From Methanolinea sp. (GTDB lineage Archaea > Halobacteriota > Methanomicrobia > Methanomicrobiales > Methanospirillaceae), in the NCBI GenBank assembly GCA_030055515.1, contig JASFYI010000002.1, positions 313,290 to 377,289 on the forward strand: DNA of 64,000 nucleotides, given 5' to 3'. The translations under genes were made by a program, and so were the position numbers. The notes beneath the pieces are model-generated. The model was not told the DNA's origin. It did no database searches and saw only the letters and a program-made list of their open reading frames with translations. The stretch's first letter is position 1. Every line of letters starts with the position of its first letter. Of this stretch, positions 1 through 9,142 are shown piece after piece.

Positions 1-466
1 CCGAGCGCGAGAGCATCGCGATCCCGAACGCGATCACCCCTATCCCCCCGACCCACTGCATGAACGACCGCCAGAAGAGGAGGGTCTTAGGGACGCTCTC
101 GAGCCCGTGGATCACCGAGAAGCCCGTCCCCGTCCAGCCGGACATCGCCTCGAAGATGCTGTCCGTCCAGCTCATCCCGAGGCCGAGGACGAACGGGAAC
201 GCCCCGATGACGGCAACGGCGAGCCACGTGAGCGCGACGGCGGCGAGGGCGACGGAGAGCTGGGGGACGTACTCCCTGCGCGGGATGTGCGAGATGAGGA
301 GGCCGAGGAAGAAGAACGTGGCAGGGACGGTCGCCATCGGGAGGAGCATCCCCCACTCCGAGAAGAGGACGAGGACGAGGAGGGGGACGAGGGTGATCCC
401 GCCGAGGAACTCGAAGATGATCCCCATGTCGTGGGCGATGATGGCGAGGGTCTCGAGCCTCTTCAT
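1..466 (-). CDS. trkH: TrkH family potassium uptake protein, N-terminal part (runs off the window)
   Basis: The minus strand from the ATG at 466 encodes 155 residues of a membrane protein before the window edge. TrkH is the ion-conducting subunit of Trk potassium transporters in the cytoplasmic membrane. The reading contains MSGWTGTGFSVI, which matches the first selectivity-filter P-loop of the family, followed by WRSFMQWVGGIGVIAFG at the start of the next membrane helix. At least two hydrophobic segments precede it. The start was chosen because ATG-AAG-AGG-CTC opens the frame just before the first helix; only a weak purine run precedes it. The C-terminal two thirds lie outside the window, so a TrkA partner cannot be seen. 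Confidence 0.88.
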   Translation of the reverse strand, partial: MKRLETLAIIAHDMGIIFEFLGGITLVPLLVLVLFSEWGMLLPMATVPATFFFLGLLISHIPRREYVPQLSVALAAVALTWLAVAVIGAFPFVLGLGMSWTDSIFEAMSGWTGTGFSVIHGLESVPKTLLFWRSFMQWVGGIGVIAFGIAMLSRS

Positions 467-694
467 GGCATATCCCCGGTAGGGCGGGCGACGTTATCTT
501 CGTTCTCCCCCACGCGTTCCCGCGCTGCAGGCGGCAACGGGGGATGCCGGAGCTCCATCCCGCGTGACGTCCCGGCAGGAAAAAACAGAAAAGGAGGGTC
601 AGTGCGAGGCTGCACCCGGTGACCGGGGCTGCGGGTCAATCACCAGGCCAGCCCTTCTCCTGCCAAAAAGGCAGAAAAGGTACCATATATGAAG

Positions 695-865
695 TCACAG
701 AGGCCCGGCGCGGAGGCGCTTGAGGACATCCCGGACGTCCTCCTCCTCGAGCTTCTCGAGGAGTTTCGCGCGCAGGATGGCTCTCCCATCTTCCTGAATG
801 GCCTGGCCGAAAGGTGGCGAACGTCCAGGTCCGCGTATCGTATTGGTTTCTCTCTCCCTCTCCAT
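695..865 (-). CDS. Small hypothetical protein (56 aa)
   Basis: This short frame starts at an ATG preceded by GGAGAGG. Its C-terminal half is a charged, helix-forming stretch (GRAILRAKLLEKLEEEDVR) ending RLRAGPL. A TATA-like CATATATG lies on the same strand about 50 bp upstream, near 909-917. No family is recognised. The region is GC-rich and shadow ORFs are common, so the call rests on the start-site context and the amphipathic helix only. Confidence 0.3.
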   Translation of the reverse strand: MERERETNTIRGPGRSPPFGQAIQEDGRAILRAKLLEKLEEEDVRDVLKRLRAGPL

Positions 866-1111
866 CCATCCTCTCCGCCGGGATACCTCGCCGGTCTCCC
901 GCCGGGCCCTCATATATGGCACATTTCTGTTAAATCTCAATGTATATAAGAATTGCGCAGAATATTTTTTCTACGCGAGGGTTATCCTTCTCCCAAATTT
1001 AATCGGGCCTCTCGCGGACCTGGCAGATATCCTTCGAGAAAAAGGTGCGCAAAGATCGCGTTCCCGCGAGGGGGAAGCGTTTATCCCACCCTGCCGGTCA
1101 CATGTACAGGG

Positions 1112-1194
1112 GCGAGGGTTGCCGAGCGGTCAAAGGCGATGGATTTAGGGTCCATTCTCGGAGGAGTTCGGGGGTTCGAATCCCCTCCCTCGCA
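1112..1194 (+). tRNA. tRNA-Leu (anticodon TAG)
   Basis: The 83-nt sequence folds as a class II tRNA. The acceptor stem GCGAGGG pairs with CCCTCGC, followed by discriminator A. The D-arm contains GCCGAGCGGTCAAAGGC. The anticodon stem ATGGA/TCCAT encloses loop TTTAGGG, giving anticodon TAG. A long variable arm follows, then a T-arm with loop TTCGAAT. The long variable arm and the anticodon identify a leucine tRNA for CUN codons. CCA is not encoded. There is no intron. A weak TATA-like GTTTATCC lies about 30 bp upstream. Confidence 0.95.
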
Positions 1195-1294
1195 CGTCAC
1201 GTTCCCCCCTGTTCATCCCCGCGGGACCGGCGCGAGATGGGCAGTTTCCCGCGCAGTGATATCCGCGCGAACCGGAAAAAGGATGAGAGGATTG

Positions 1295-3314
1295 TCAGGA
1301 GTGGATCTGGACCGATCCACCCCCGGGGGTCATCGACGGGGAGGCACCCTCCGGTGCACCCGGCTGGGTGTCGAAGAGGACTTCGCCCGTCGCGCGGTCC
1401 CAGATCTCCACGCGGAACCTGTCGACACCCCCTCCGCCCGGTTTCCGCCCGTCGATCGCGGAGAGGATGAAGTCAAATCCGCCGCGACCGTTGACAGTGC
1501 CGGATCCCCTGATGTGGGCGCAGGGGCCGGAGATGACGAGGTACCTGAGTTCCGTGCTCCTGAAGTCGATGTTTCCGGCCTTGTACCTGAAGTTGACCTT
1601 CCCCGCCGGCGTGGTTGCCCCCTTCTGGTACCTCGCCTCGAATTCGCAGTGGGCCTTGTCCGGGGTGAGGTTCGTGCGGCCCGCGGAGAACGGGCACACC
1701 AGGGGTTCGATCCACAACCCGCCGGTCACGAAACCGCCGTTCGGATCGTACACCACGATGTACCGATACTCGGACTGGCCGACGCCGCCATCGTCGTCGG
1801 TGACCACGAGCGTGACGGTGTAGATGCCGGCAGTTGCATAGGCATGGGTTGCGCTGACCGGACCCTCGGCTACCGGGACCGTCCCGGATGACCCGTCACC
1901 CCAGTCCCACGTCGCGGTGTGGGTATCGTCTCCCGGGTCACTGAAGGAAGATTCCACGCTGACCACCGCGTTAACGGGAACGGGTGCAGCCGGCCCGGAT
2001 ACAGGGCCGACCTCCGGCGCGACGTTGCGCACCGCGATCGCGAGCGTCTCTACGGATGTCGCGCCGTCCTTGTCGGTGGCGGTGAGGGTCACGGTGTAGA
2101 GGCCGTTGTCCGCGTAGGTGTGGGAGGGGGAAAGGGTGTCGGAAACGGCCGGGGACCCGTCGCCGAAGTCCCAGGCGAACGTCGGGTCATCGTGGATGCC
2201 CGCATCGGTGGCAGTCCCGGTGAACGAGACGCTGCCCCCCTCGTCGATCTCGGTTGCATCCGCACCGATGGTCACGACCGGCGCGGTGTTCGAGACGGAA
2301 ACGACGATCGACTTCCGAGCAGTTGCCCCATCGTCATCGGTGACGGTAACGACGACCGTGTAATCCCCGTCGTCCGCGTAGGTGTGGGTGGGGAATTCCC
2401 CCGTCCCGGAGCTCCCGTCCCCGAAGTCCCACGCGACCGAGGCGATGGTATCCTCGGATCCCGGGTCAGTGCAGGTGACGGAGAACTGCACGGGGGCTCC
2501 TTCCGCGACCGTTGGGCTCCCCACGGTCACGGTATTGATTGTCGGTGGCTGGTTCGAGATTGCAACCGGGGCAGAGGCAGATCTCACCGACGTTCCATCG
2601 GATACCTCGACGGTGACCGAACCGCTCCAGTCGTCGGTCCAGGTGTGCGTGAGGGTCGGCGAGGAAGACCATGCGGTGTCGAACGAACCGTCCCCGTCAA
2701 GGTCCCAGCGGTACGTGAGCGGGATCCCCTCGGGATCAAACGATCCCGCCGCGTTCAGCGTCAGCGGCGTCCCCTCGGATCCCGCGTAGGGACCACCCGC
2801 GCTCGCGACGGGGGGATCGTTGGTCGACGGGTAATCGATGACGAGGTTTCCGGAGACGACCAGCTCGACATCGTTGTAGTCCCGGTCACCCCCGCCGGGG
2901 AGGTCCTCGAACCCGAGCCACCAGCGCTGGTTGCCCAGGTAGGTGACCGCCGCGTGGACGACGCCGTCAGAGTTGCGGGAACCGGGGCCGGTGTACCACG
3001 TGCGCCCACTGTCGTAGTGGATGTCGTAGAAGACGAGCTCGGTCCCCGCGGGGTAACGCCCGATGTTCCACGTCGTCCCCACGGGGGTCTGGTGGATGAG
3101 CCCGAGCGGAATCCTCTGGGGACTCGCGAGGCCGAATGCATTCTCGGACCCCGCGTCCGATTTGTAGTACTGGACCGTGACGTCGCAGTCCTCGGAGAGC
3201 ACGATTGATGCGGGCCTCCGGGTAAATCGCGGCGGTCACGGGGAGCACGAGGCCTCCGGCGAGAAGGAGCGAGCAGAGGCCTGCCATTACGATACCAATC
3301 GAATTTCGTCTCAT
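1295..3314 (-). CDS. Secreted DUF4114/PKD-repeat protein, split by a frameshift after its signal peptide
   Basis: The main frame (3202 down to 1295, 635 aa) lacks an N-terminus. A signal peptide (MRRNSIGIVMAGLCSLLLAG...) is encoded in another frame from the ATG at 3314. Removing one base from the G-run at 3212-3214 (CCC on the coding strand) joins the two as ...YPEAASIVLSEDC.... After the signal comes a DUF4114-like domain (WWLGFEDLPGGGDRDYNDVELVV). Four to five PKD domains follow, with repeated WDFGDGS and HTYADDG motifs. A C-terminal beta domain (GGFVTGGLWIEP...) of the type often seen behind archaeal PKD repeats ends the protein. It is probably a cell-surface protein for adhesion or matrix contact. 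Either this is a pseudogene or phase variant, or the assembly has one extra base. Confidence 0.8.
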
Positions 3315-3356
3315 GGATCCCCTCCGGGAGAGGATTGAAAGTCCTCTCCGCGGGAG

Positions 3357-3370
3357 GGTATATAAAAAAG
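3357..3370 (-). promoter_or_regulatory. TATA-box promoter of the PKD protein gene
   Basis: The minus strand reads TTTTTTATATACCC about 45-55 bp upstream of the ATG at 3314. This fits an archaeal TATA box with a short 5' leader. That the promoter sits upstream of the signal-peptide start supports treating the two frames as one gene. Confidence 0.55.
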
Positions 3371-3483
3371 TGCACGGCAAACGCAGGATTGGAATTTGCC
3401 GAAATTACCCTGTATCACGCCTTTATCTCACATTTTCCCACCTCTCCTCTCCATTCCAAATGCTCCCGCTTCCCGGGGGACTC

Positions 3484-3837
3484 TCACTCCAAGAGTGCCC
3501 TGAGCTTCTTCTCGATGTGGGAGGAGACGCGGTAGGAGCCCGGGTCGGCCGCGCCCCCCGTCCAGTACCGGACCGCGAGCTCGAGGTCTTCGTCGGAGAT
3601 CCCGTGCGCCTCGTGCGGGACGACCTCTGTCAGCCAGGGTCTCCCCGCGCAGCCCTTCGTCCGGCAGAGAGCGACGGTTTTCCCGTCGGAGTAGAGGAAG
3701 TACTCCCAGCCGCCGATCATGACCCTCTCCTGCTCTCTCTCCCTCTCGCTCACCCTCTCGAAGTAGTCGTCGATCCCGTTCCTGTCGCCGGGTTCGATCC
3801 ACAGCCACTGCATCCGTCCGCCGGATTTCGCATGCAT
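3484..3837 (-). CDS. Hypothetical protein (117 aa)
   Basis: The protein starts at the first ATG of ATG-CAT-GCG, preceded by GGTGA at a usable distance; a second in-frame ATG (MQWLWIEPG) lies eight codons later. It is charged, with a run SEREREQERV around residue 30-38. Four aromatic-rich segments (WLWIEPG, GGWEYFLYSDGK, WLTEVVPHE, RYWTGG) suggest a small folded cytosolic domain. Only two cysteines are present (CRTKGC), so a zinc site is unlikely. No family is recognised. Codon use matches the GC-rich neighbours. Confidence 0.6.
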   Translation of the reverse strand: MHAKSGGRMQWLWIEPGDRNGIDDYFERVSEREREQERVMIGGWEYFLYSDGKTVALCRTKGCAGRPWLTEVVPHEAHGISDEDLELAVRYWTGGAADPGSYRVSSHIEKKLRALLE

Positions 3838-3914
3838 GCGTCCTTCACCATCCTTTTTCCCGTCTCTCCCCGAGCCCGGTCGTGCCCTCCCGCGGGCGCG
3901 GCAGGAGGGGGAAA

Positions 3915-4080
3915 CTTAATATAATGTATGGTATAGAAGGAAATAGCTTTCCTATAATATATATAATTTACTATTCTTATATAATATAAATATATCTCAC
4001 GCGGGGACTGTCCACGACCTCCCGGCTCCCTCCCGCGGGGGACGGGGGATGGTCCCCCACGCTCCCCTTTAATAAGCGGG
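3915..4080 (+). promoter_or_regulatory. AT-rich promoter region upstream of the PAPS-reductase-like gene
   Basis: A block at 3918-3998 is almost pure A/T with several TATATA runs, in sharp contrast to its surroundings, and contains an imperfect hairpin (ATAGAAGGAAA ... CTTTCCTAT). A second candidate TATA element, CCTTTAATAAG, lies near 4066-4076, about 30 bp before the ATG at 4103, so the downstream gene may be transcribed with almost no leader. The distal AT block may hold divergent promoters for both flanking genes. Confidence 0.5.
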
Positions 4081-4102
4081 GAGACCCACCTTTCCCCACA
4101 CG

Positions 4103-5497
4103 ATGCGCGAGCCCCCCGTGAAGAAGACCCTCTACTGGTGCGACGCGTGCGGCGTCCCCCTCCTCGCGAAGACCTGCGTGTGTGGCGGGACGGGGAGGGC
4201 GATCCCCCTCCCCGAGCCCTACGACGTCCGCCCCGCGCTCCGGCACGACCGGGAGGTCCTCTCGGCCCTCCTGCGGGAGAGGTTCGGCGACGTCCCGCTC
4301 CCCCGGATCGTCCTCCTCAGCAAGGCGGGGGGGCCTGACCGGACCGAGCTCGTCATCGCCCGCGGGGAACGGTTCGGGTGGCTCTCGTTCGACCCGGTCG
4401 CCCGGGAGTTCCGGTTCGACATCGCGGCCGGCGGGATCCCCTCCGTCCTCCCGCACGCGACGCGCGGGGTGGTCACGCTCGAGGACGCGGTCGCGCCGGG
4501 GAGCGCGCTCCCCGCGGGGAGGCTCGGGGGCAAGAGGGTCAGGGTCCGGACGGACGAGCCCGACGGGACGGTCATCGTGCGGTACAGGGGGCGTGCGGGG
4601 ACGGGCGTCCTCCGGGAGGGGTACCTCAGGGTGAGGGAGCTCCTCCCCCTCCGCGGCCCGCCCGCCCCGGACCCCCCGTGGGAGGAGGCGGTCCGGAGGA
4701 ACGCGCACCACCTGCGGAACCTCGAGCGGCACGCGGTCCGCGCGATCCGGCAGCACGCCCGCGACCGGCCGCACGTGAACGTCTCGTTCTCCGGCGGGAA
4801 GGACAGCACCGCCGTCCTCGCGCTCGCCCGGAAGGCGGGGGTCACGGACGCGTTCTTCATCGACACGGGCCTTGAGTTCCCCGAGACCCTCGCGTTCGTG
4901 AGACAGCAGGGGATCCGGACGGTCCTCCGAGGCGGGGACTTCTGGAGCGCCGCCGAGAGGGACGGGCCCCCCACGAAGGACCGGCGGTGGTGCTGCGACC
5001 TCCTCAAGCAGGCGCCCCTCCGCGAGTACATCGCCCGGCAGGGCCCGACCCTCACGGTGCAGGGCAACAGGTGGTACGAGTCGAGGAACAGGGCGGAGCT
5101 CGCGCTCGTCCGCGAGAACCCCGCGATCCCCCTCCAGTGCACCCTCTCGCCGATCCGGAACTGGAGGGCCCTTGAGGTCTTCATGTACCTCTGGTGGCGC
5201 GAAATCCCGTACAACCCCCTCTACGACCTCGGGTTCGAGAGGATCGGGTGCTACGTCTGCCCCGCGATGCTGGAAGCAGAGGCCGAGCGCCTCGCCGAGG
5301 TCCACCCCGACCTCTCCGCCCGGTGGACCCGGTTCCTCGAGCGGTGGGCACGTTCCCGCGGGCTCCCCCCCGCCTACGTCCGCTGCGGCCTGTGGCGGTG
5401 GGAGACGCTCCCGCCCAAGATGCGGGAGCTCTGCAGGGTGCACGGGATCGCGGGGGGCAGGACACCCCGGGCGGCGCCCGCCCGGCAGGGAGGATGA
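4103..5497 (+). CDS. PAPS reductase-family PP-loop protein with N-terminal zinc ribbon
   Basis: 464 aa. The N-terminus has a zinc-ribbon pattern (WCDACGV...TCVCGG, residues about 12-30). A middle region around 140-190 looks PUA-like. The C-terminal half is an adenine-nucleotide alpha-hydrolase of the PAPS reductase family, with PP-loop VSFSGGKDSTAV near residue 229, RRWCCDLLK, and a terminal GCYVCPA. Archaeal members are larger than bacterial CysH and their substrate is unsettled. Adenylation-dependent sulfur transfer is more likely here than plain sulfate reduction, an inference from the zinc ribbon and the neighbours. Its stop codon overlaps the first of several ATG codons of the cysteine desulfurase gene, so the two are probably translated together. 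Confidence 0.85.
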   Translation: MREPPVKKTLYWCDACGVPLLAKTCVCGGTGRAIPLPEPYDVRPALRHDREVLSALLRERFGDVPLPRIVLLSKAGGPDRTELVIARGERFGWLSFDPVAREFRFDIAAGGIPSVLPHATRGVVTLEDAVAPGSALPAGRLGGKRVRVRTDEPDGTVIVRYRGRAGTGVLREGYLRVRELLPLRGPPAPDPPWEEAVRRNAHHLRNLERHAVRAIRQHARDRPHVNVSFSGGKDSTAVLALARKAGVTDAFFIDTGLEFPETLAFVRQQGIRTVLRGGDFWSAAERDGPPTKDRRWCCDLLKQAPLREYIARQGPTLTVQGNRWYESRNRAELALVRENPAIPLQCTLSPIRNWRALEVFMYLWWREIPYNPLYDLGFERIGCYVCPAMLEAEAERLAEVHPDLSARWTRFLERWARSRGLPPAYVRCGLWRWETLPPKMRELCRVHGIAGGRTPRAAPARQGG

Positions 5498-5502
5498 TGC
5501 GA

Positions 5503-6684
5503 ATGGACACGGAAAGGATCCGGAAGGATTTCCCCCTCGTCTCGGAGGCGATCTACCTTGACAGCGCGTCGACCAGCCTCTCGCCCGAGCCCGTCCTCGC
5601 GGCGATGCTCGCGTTCGAGCGGCACTACCGGGCAAACGTCGGCCGTGGCGTCCACAGGCTTTGCCGCCGCGCGACGGAGGAGTATGCCGCTGCCCACGAG
5701 AAGGTCGCCCGCTTCATCCGGGGCGAGGGCGGGGTCACGGTCTTCACCAAGAACACGACAGAGGCGATCAACGCAGTCGCCCGGGGCCTCGGGTTCGGGG
5801 CGGGCGACCGCGTCGTGACGACCATCCTCGAGCACCACTCCAACCTCCTCCCCTGGATGCGGTTGCGGGAGCGGGGGGTCGATCTCAGGATCGTCGGGCT
5901 CCGGGAGGACTACACCCCCGACCTTGACGCCCTCGCGGAGGAGGTCTCCCGCGGCGCGCGGCTCGTCGCCATCACGCACGCCTCGAACGTGCTCGGGGTC
6001 ATCACCCCCGTCGAGGAGGTGGCGCGGATCTGCAAAGAGGCGGGGGCGCTCCTCCTCGTCGACGGGTCGCAGTCGGTCCCGCACCTCCCGGTCGACGCCC
6101 GGCGGCTCGGCGCGGATTTCCTCTGCTTCTCCGGGCACAAGATGCTCGGGCCGACGGGGACGGGCGTCCTCTGGATGCGCGAGCCGACCATCCCCCCCTC
6201 GGACGTCGGGGGCGGGATCGTCGAGACGGTGACGGAGGAAGGGTACACGCTCGCCGGGGGATACGCGCGGTACGAGGCCGGGACGCCGCACATCGCCGGC
6301 GGGATCGGCCTTGGGGCGGCAGTCGACTACCTCGAGCGGGCCGGCAGGGATGCCGCGAGGGAGCACGAGGAGAGGCTCGCGACCCGGCTGATCGGGGGGC
6401 TCTCCCGCCTCCCGGGCGTCCGGGTCTACGCACCCCCTGACCCCGCGCGGCGGATCGGGGTCGTCTCGTTCACGGTCGAGGGCGTCCACCCGCACGAGGT
6501 CGCACGGCGCCTCGACGCGGAGGGAAATATCATGGTCCGGTCCGGGCACCACTGCTGCATGCCGCTCATGACCCGGCTCGGCCTCCGCGACGGGACGGTC
6601 CGGGCGAGCCTGTACATCTACAACACGGCAGGAGAGGTGGACGCCCTCGTCGAGGCGGTCGGGAGGATCGCGGGGAGAGCCTGA
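5503..6684 (+). CDS. Cysteine desulfurase, SufS/class V aminotransferase type
   Basis: 393 aa, the normal length for the family. It is a PLP enzyme that removes sulfur from cysteine as a persulfide for Fe-S clusters and thio-cofactors. LCFSGHKMLGPTGTG contains the PLP-binding lysine. RSGHHCCMPLM near the C-terminus contains the active-site cysteine in the SufS-type context. GVHRLCRRATEEY and KNTTEAIN are further family blocks. Three in-frame ATGs cluster at 5494, 5497 and 5503. The last is preferred because GGGAGG at 5488-5493 then sits nine bases away; the first would overlap the upstream stop. Together with the PP-loop gene before it and NadA (an Fe-S enzyme) after it, it probably supplies sulfur locally. 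Confidence 0.9.
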   Translation: MDTERIRKDFPLVSEAIYLDSASTSLSPEPVLAAMLAFERHYRANVGRGVHRLCRRATEEYAAAHEKVARFIRGEGGVTVFTKNTTEAINAVARGLGFGAGDRVVTTILEHHSNLLPWMRLRERGVDLRIVGLREDYTPDLDALAEEVSRGARLVAITHASNVLGVITPVEEVARICKEAGALLLVDGSQSVPHLPVDARRLGADFLCFSGHKMLGPTGTGVLWMREPTIPPSDVGGGIVETVTEEGYTLAGGYARYEAGTPHIAGGIGLGAAVDYLERAGRDAAREHEERLATRLIGGLSRLPGVRVYAPPDPARRIGVVSFTVEGVHPHEVARRLDAEGNIMVRSGHHCCMPLMTRLGLRDGTVRASLYIYNTAGEVDALVEAVGRIAGRA

Positions 6685-6799
6685 ACCGGCGCGTGCGCGC
6701 CGACCGGAATCCTTACCAGCCCTGACTCTATATTCTCTAGGCAACCTCCACGGCGACCCCGGGGCCTTGATCCGGCCCGCGGGGCGGGAGGGACGCCCC

Positions 6800-7711
6800 A
6801 TGACCGCCGACCGCTCGATACGGGACGAGATCTCGGCACTCAAGGAGGAACGCGGCGCCGTCATCCTCGCGCACAACTACCAGGTCCCCGAGGTCCAGGA
6901 CATCGCCGACCTCGTCGGGGACTCGCTCGAGCTCGCGCGGGCCGCGGTCTCGATGGACTGCGAGGCGATCGTCTTCTGCGGCGTCGACTTCATGGCAGAG
7001 ACCGCGGCCATCCTCTCGCCGGGAAAGACCGTCCTCCACCCCGTCCGCGACGCCTGCTGCCCGATGGCCGCGATGGTCACCGCGGACGCTCTCTCCCGGT
7101 TCGCCGCGCGGTACCCGGGGGCGGCGGTCGTCGCCTACGTGAACACGACGGCGGAGGTGAAGGCGGCAAGCGACATCTGCTGCACCTCGGCGAACGCCGT
7201 CCGCGTCGTCCGGTCCCTCCCGCACGAGAGGGTCATCTTCGTCCCCGACAGGAACCTCGCGGCCTGGGTCGCCCGGCACACGGACAAGGAGATCATCCCC
7301 TGGGACGGGTACTGCATCGTCCACGAGCAGTACACCGCGGCCGACGTCCTGCGGGAGAAGGCCCTCCACCCGCACGCAGAGGTCCTCGTCCACCCGGAGT
7401 GCAGGCCCGAGGTGATCGACCTCTCCGACCACGTCCTCTCGACGTCCGGGATCATCCGGCACGTCTGCGCGAAAGGGCAGGGCGAGTACATCATCGGGAC
7501 GGAGACGGGGATCATCCACCAGGTGGAGAGGCGGTGCCCGGGCGCCCGGTGCATCCCCCTCTCCCGCACCGCCGTCTGCGAGAACATGAAGAAGATCACG
7601 CTCCGGCACGTCCGCGACGCCCTCGCCCGGATGGAGCCGCGGGTCACGGTCCCGCCGGACGTCGCGTCCCGCGCGCGGCGGGCGATCGAGCGGATGCTCG
7701 CGGTCGGCTGA
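6800..7711 (+). CDS. nadA: Quinolinate synthase NadA
   Basis: 303 aa, the usual archaeal length. NadA condenses iminoaspartate with dihydroxyacetone phosphate to quinolinate in NAD synthesis, using a [4Fe-4S] cluster. Family blocks seen are ILAHNYQVPEVQDIADLVGDS at the N-terminus, VFCGVDFMAETA, YVNTTAEVKA, FVPDRNLA, HPEC and the cysteine-rich RCPGARCIPLSRTAVCENMKK. The ATG at 6800 is preferred to upstream TTG codons because GGGAGGGA lies about eight bases before it. A TATA-like CTCTATATTC at about 6727-6736 suggests its own promoter. NadB/aspartate dehydrogenase and NadC are not in the window. Confidence 0.95.
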   Translation: MTADRSIRDEISALKEERGAVILAHNYQVPEVQDIADLVGDSLELARAAVSMDCEAIVFCGVDFMAETAAILSPGKTVLHPVRDACCPMAAMVTADALSRFAARYPGAAVVAYVNTTAEVKAASDICCTSANAVRVVRSLPHERVIFVPDRNLAAWVARHTDKEIIPWDGYCIVHEQYTAADVLREKALHPHAEVLVHPECRPEVIDLSDHVLSTSGIIRHVCAKGQGEYIIGTETGIIHQVERRCPGARCIPLSRTAVCENMKKITLRHVRDALARMEPRVTVPPDVASRARRAIERMLAVG

Positions 7712-7717
7712 TTCCCC

Positions 7718-8629
7718 TCACGTGCCGCGGCGCGCCCTCTTCTGCCTTCCCGCCTTCCTCTCTCCCTCCCCGCCGAGGACCTCGTCCATGCTCCCCGACC
7801 GGAAGCCCGCAAGGTCGAGCGTGACGTACGGGATCCCGAGGTCCCGGAGCCTCGCCGCGACCTCCCCCGCCCGGGCGGCGAGCCGCGGGATCTCCCCCTC
7901 CCCCACCTCTATCCGCGCGAGGGGCCCGTGCAGCCTCACGCGGACGGGGGAGAACCCCTCGCCCCGGAGGATCTCCTCGGCCGCCTCGATGGTCCGGAGC
8001 CTCTCCTCGGTGATCTCCTCGCCGTAGGGGATGCGCGTCGCGAGGCAGGAGTCGGAGGGCATGTCCCAGAAGGAGTAGCCCCTCTCCCGCGCGAGAGCCC
8101 TCACGTCCTCCTTCGCGAGCCCCGCCTCGGCGAGCGGGTGGACGATCCCCGCCTCGTCCGCGGCCCGGATCCCCGGCCGGCGCGCGGAGAGGTCCGAGAC
8201 CGTGACGCCGTCGGCGACCGTCGGGATCCCGAGCTCCCTCGCCCGGTCAAGGAGGATCCGGGCGTCCTCCCTCCTGCAGAGGTAGCACCTGTCCGGCGGG
8301 TTGGACGCGATCGCGGGGGGGATCCCGCTCTTCGTGACGACCTCGAGCGAAAGGGAGAGCTCCCGGGCGAGGCGGAGGGCGGTTTCCCCCGCGTGCCGGG
8401 GGACGAGGGGGCTCTCGATGAAGACGCACCGCGCGTTCTTCCCGAGGACCTCCGTCGCGACCGCCGCGAGGAAGGCGCTGTCCACTCCCCCCGAGTAGGA
8501 GACGAGCATCGCGCCCCTCTCCCGGATCTTCTCGCAGAGGGCGCGGTACTTCCTCCGGAGCCCCCTCGGCAGCCCCGCGCCCTCCCCCTTCACGCCGCTC
8601 CCCGTGCCGGCGCCTTCGCCTGCGTCCAC
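7718..8629 (-). CDS. larE: LarE-type ATP-dependent sulfur transferase (three-cysteine form)
   Basis: 303 aa, starting at a GTG with GGGAGG upstream. The N-type PP-loop SGGVDS is at residues 46-51. C115 and C118 (RCYLCRRED) and C195 (SDSCLATRIPYG) are the family's cysteines. In the single-cysteine type the protein gives up its own cysteine sulfur to the nickel-pincer cofactor precursor. Members with all three cysteines bind a [4Fe-4S] cluster and are thought to use an external sulfur atom. This one has all three. LarA, LarB and LarC are not seen nearby, so the real acceptor may differ. It converges on nadA with only six bases between the stops. Confidence 0.88.
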   Translation of the reverse strand: MDAGEGAGTGSGVKGEGAGLPRGLRRKYRALCEKIRERGAMLVSYSGGVDSAFLAAVATEVLGKNARCVFIESPLVPRHAGETALRLARELSLSLEVVTKSGIPPAIASNPPDRCYLCRREDARILLDRARELGIPTVADGVTVSDLSARRPGIRAADEAGIVHPLAEAGLAKEDVRALARERGYSFWDMPSDSCLATRIPYGEEITEERLRTIEAAEEILRGEGFSPVRVRLHGPLARIEVGEGEIPRLAARAGEVAARLRDLGIPYVTLDLAGFRSGSMDEVLGGEGERKAGRQKRARRGT

Positions 8630-8754
8630 TCCCGTCCCTCCCCTGCCGCTCTCACAATCGTGGATCGCCCGCGGGACGGGAAAAAGGTTCGTTTCCGCCG
8701 GCGGGCACCCTTAAATCCCCGCACGATAATACGCAACCATAGGAGTGGCGACCC

Positions 8755-8886
8755 GTGTGCCTCACGTCCCTGATCTCGCGGCTCCTCGGGCGGAAGGAGG
8801 GCCCTCCACGCGGGAGGGAGAGGGGAGAAGAGGAGGATGAGGAGGAAGAGGAGCTCCAGGAGCTCGTCGCGCTCGAGATCGTGTGA
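8755..8886 (+). CDS. Small acidic protein (43 aa)
   Basis: GTG-TGC-CTC opens a 43-codon frame behind AGGAG at 8741-8745. A TATA-like TTAAAT at 8711-8716 lies about 40 bp upstream. The product begins MCLTSLISRLLGRKEG and continues with an almost uninterrupted run of glutamates, ending ELQELVALEIV. No family is recognised. The promoter and ribosome-site context argue for a real gene. The low-complexity acidic run argues for caution. Confidence 0.45.
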   Translation: MCLTSLISRLLGRKEGPPRGRERGEEEDEEEEELQELVALEIV

Positions 8887-8977
8887 GGGGGGTGGATTGG
8901 GGAGAATGTTGCAGTCTTCCTCCTAGAGAGAAACCGAAAGGGAAAATCCGTACCGGTGCGGGTTTCCTCTCCCGGTG

Positions 8978-9004
8978 TTAAATATTTGGGTAATTTTTAT
9001 AAGA
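8978..9004 (+). promoter_or_regulatory. TATA-box promoter in front of the helicase cassette
   Basis: An AT-rich patch contains TAAATATTTGGG and TTTTTATAAG (8991-9000), the only such patch between 8900 and 9140. It would start transcription near 9025 and leave a leader of about 115 nt before the GTG at 9143. Two short frames (MSRRIGMPLVVR from 9022 and a 29-codon frame from 9057) lie in that leader. Confidence 0.45.
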
Positions 9005-9142
9005 ATCCGGTCCTACCGACTATGAGCAGGCGAATCGGAATGCCTTTGGTCGTTCGATGAGGTGGAATACTCAAAAATATCCTATCCGTGCCCCACTTTC
9101 AGGGGAAGAGTGGGGTACCGGCCACTTTTTCCGGCGTGACGG

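Noticed and set aside
1919-3208. Long plus-strand frame opposite the PKD gene
   Set aside because: Arg/Gly/Asp/Val-rich antisense shadow of a GC-rich gene; no start context and no family motifs.
3977-5635. 552-aa minus-strand frame across the PAPS-reductase gene
   Set aside because: Pro/Arg/Glu-rich shadow; the plus strand carries the PP-loop and zinc-ribbon motifs.
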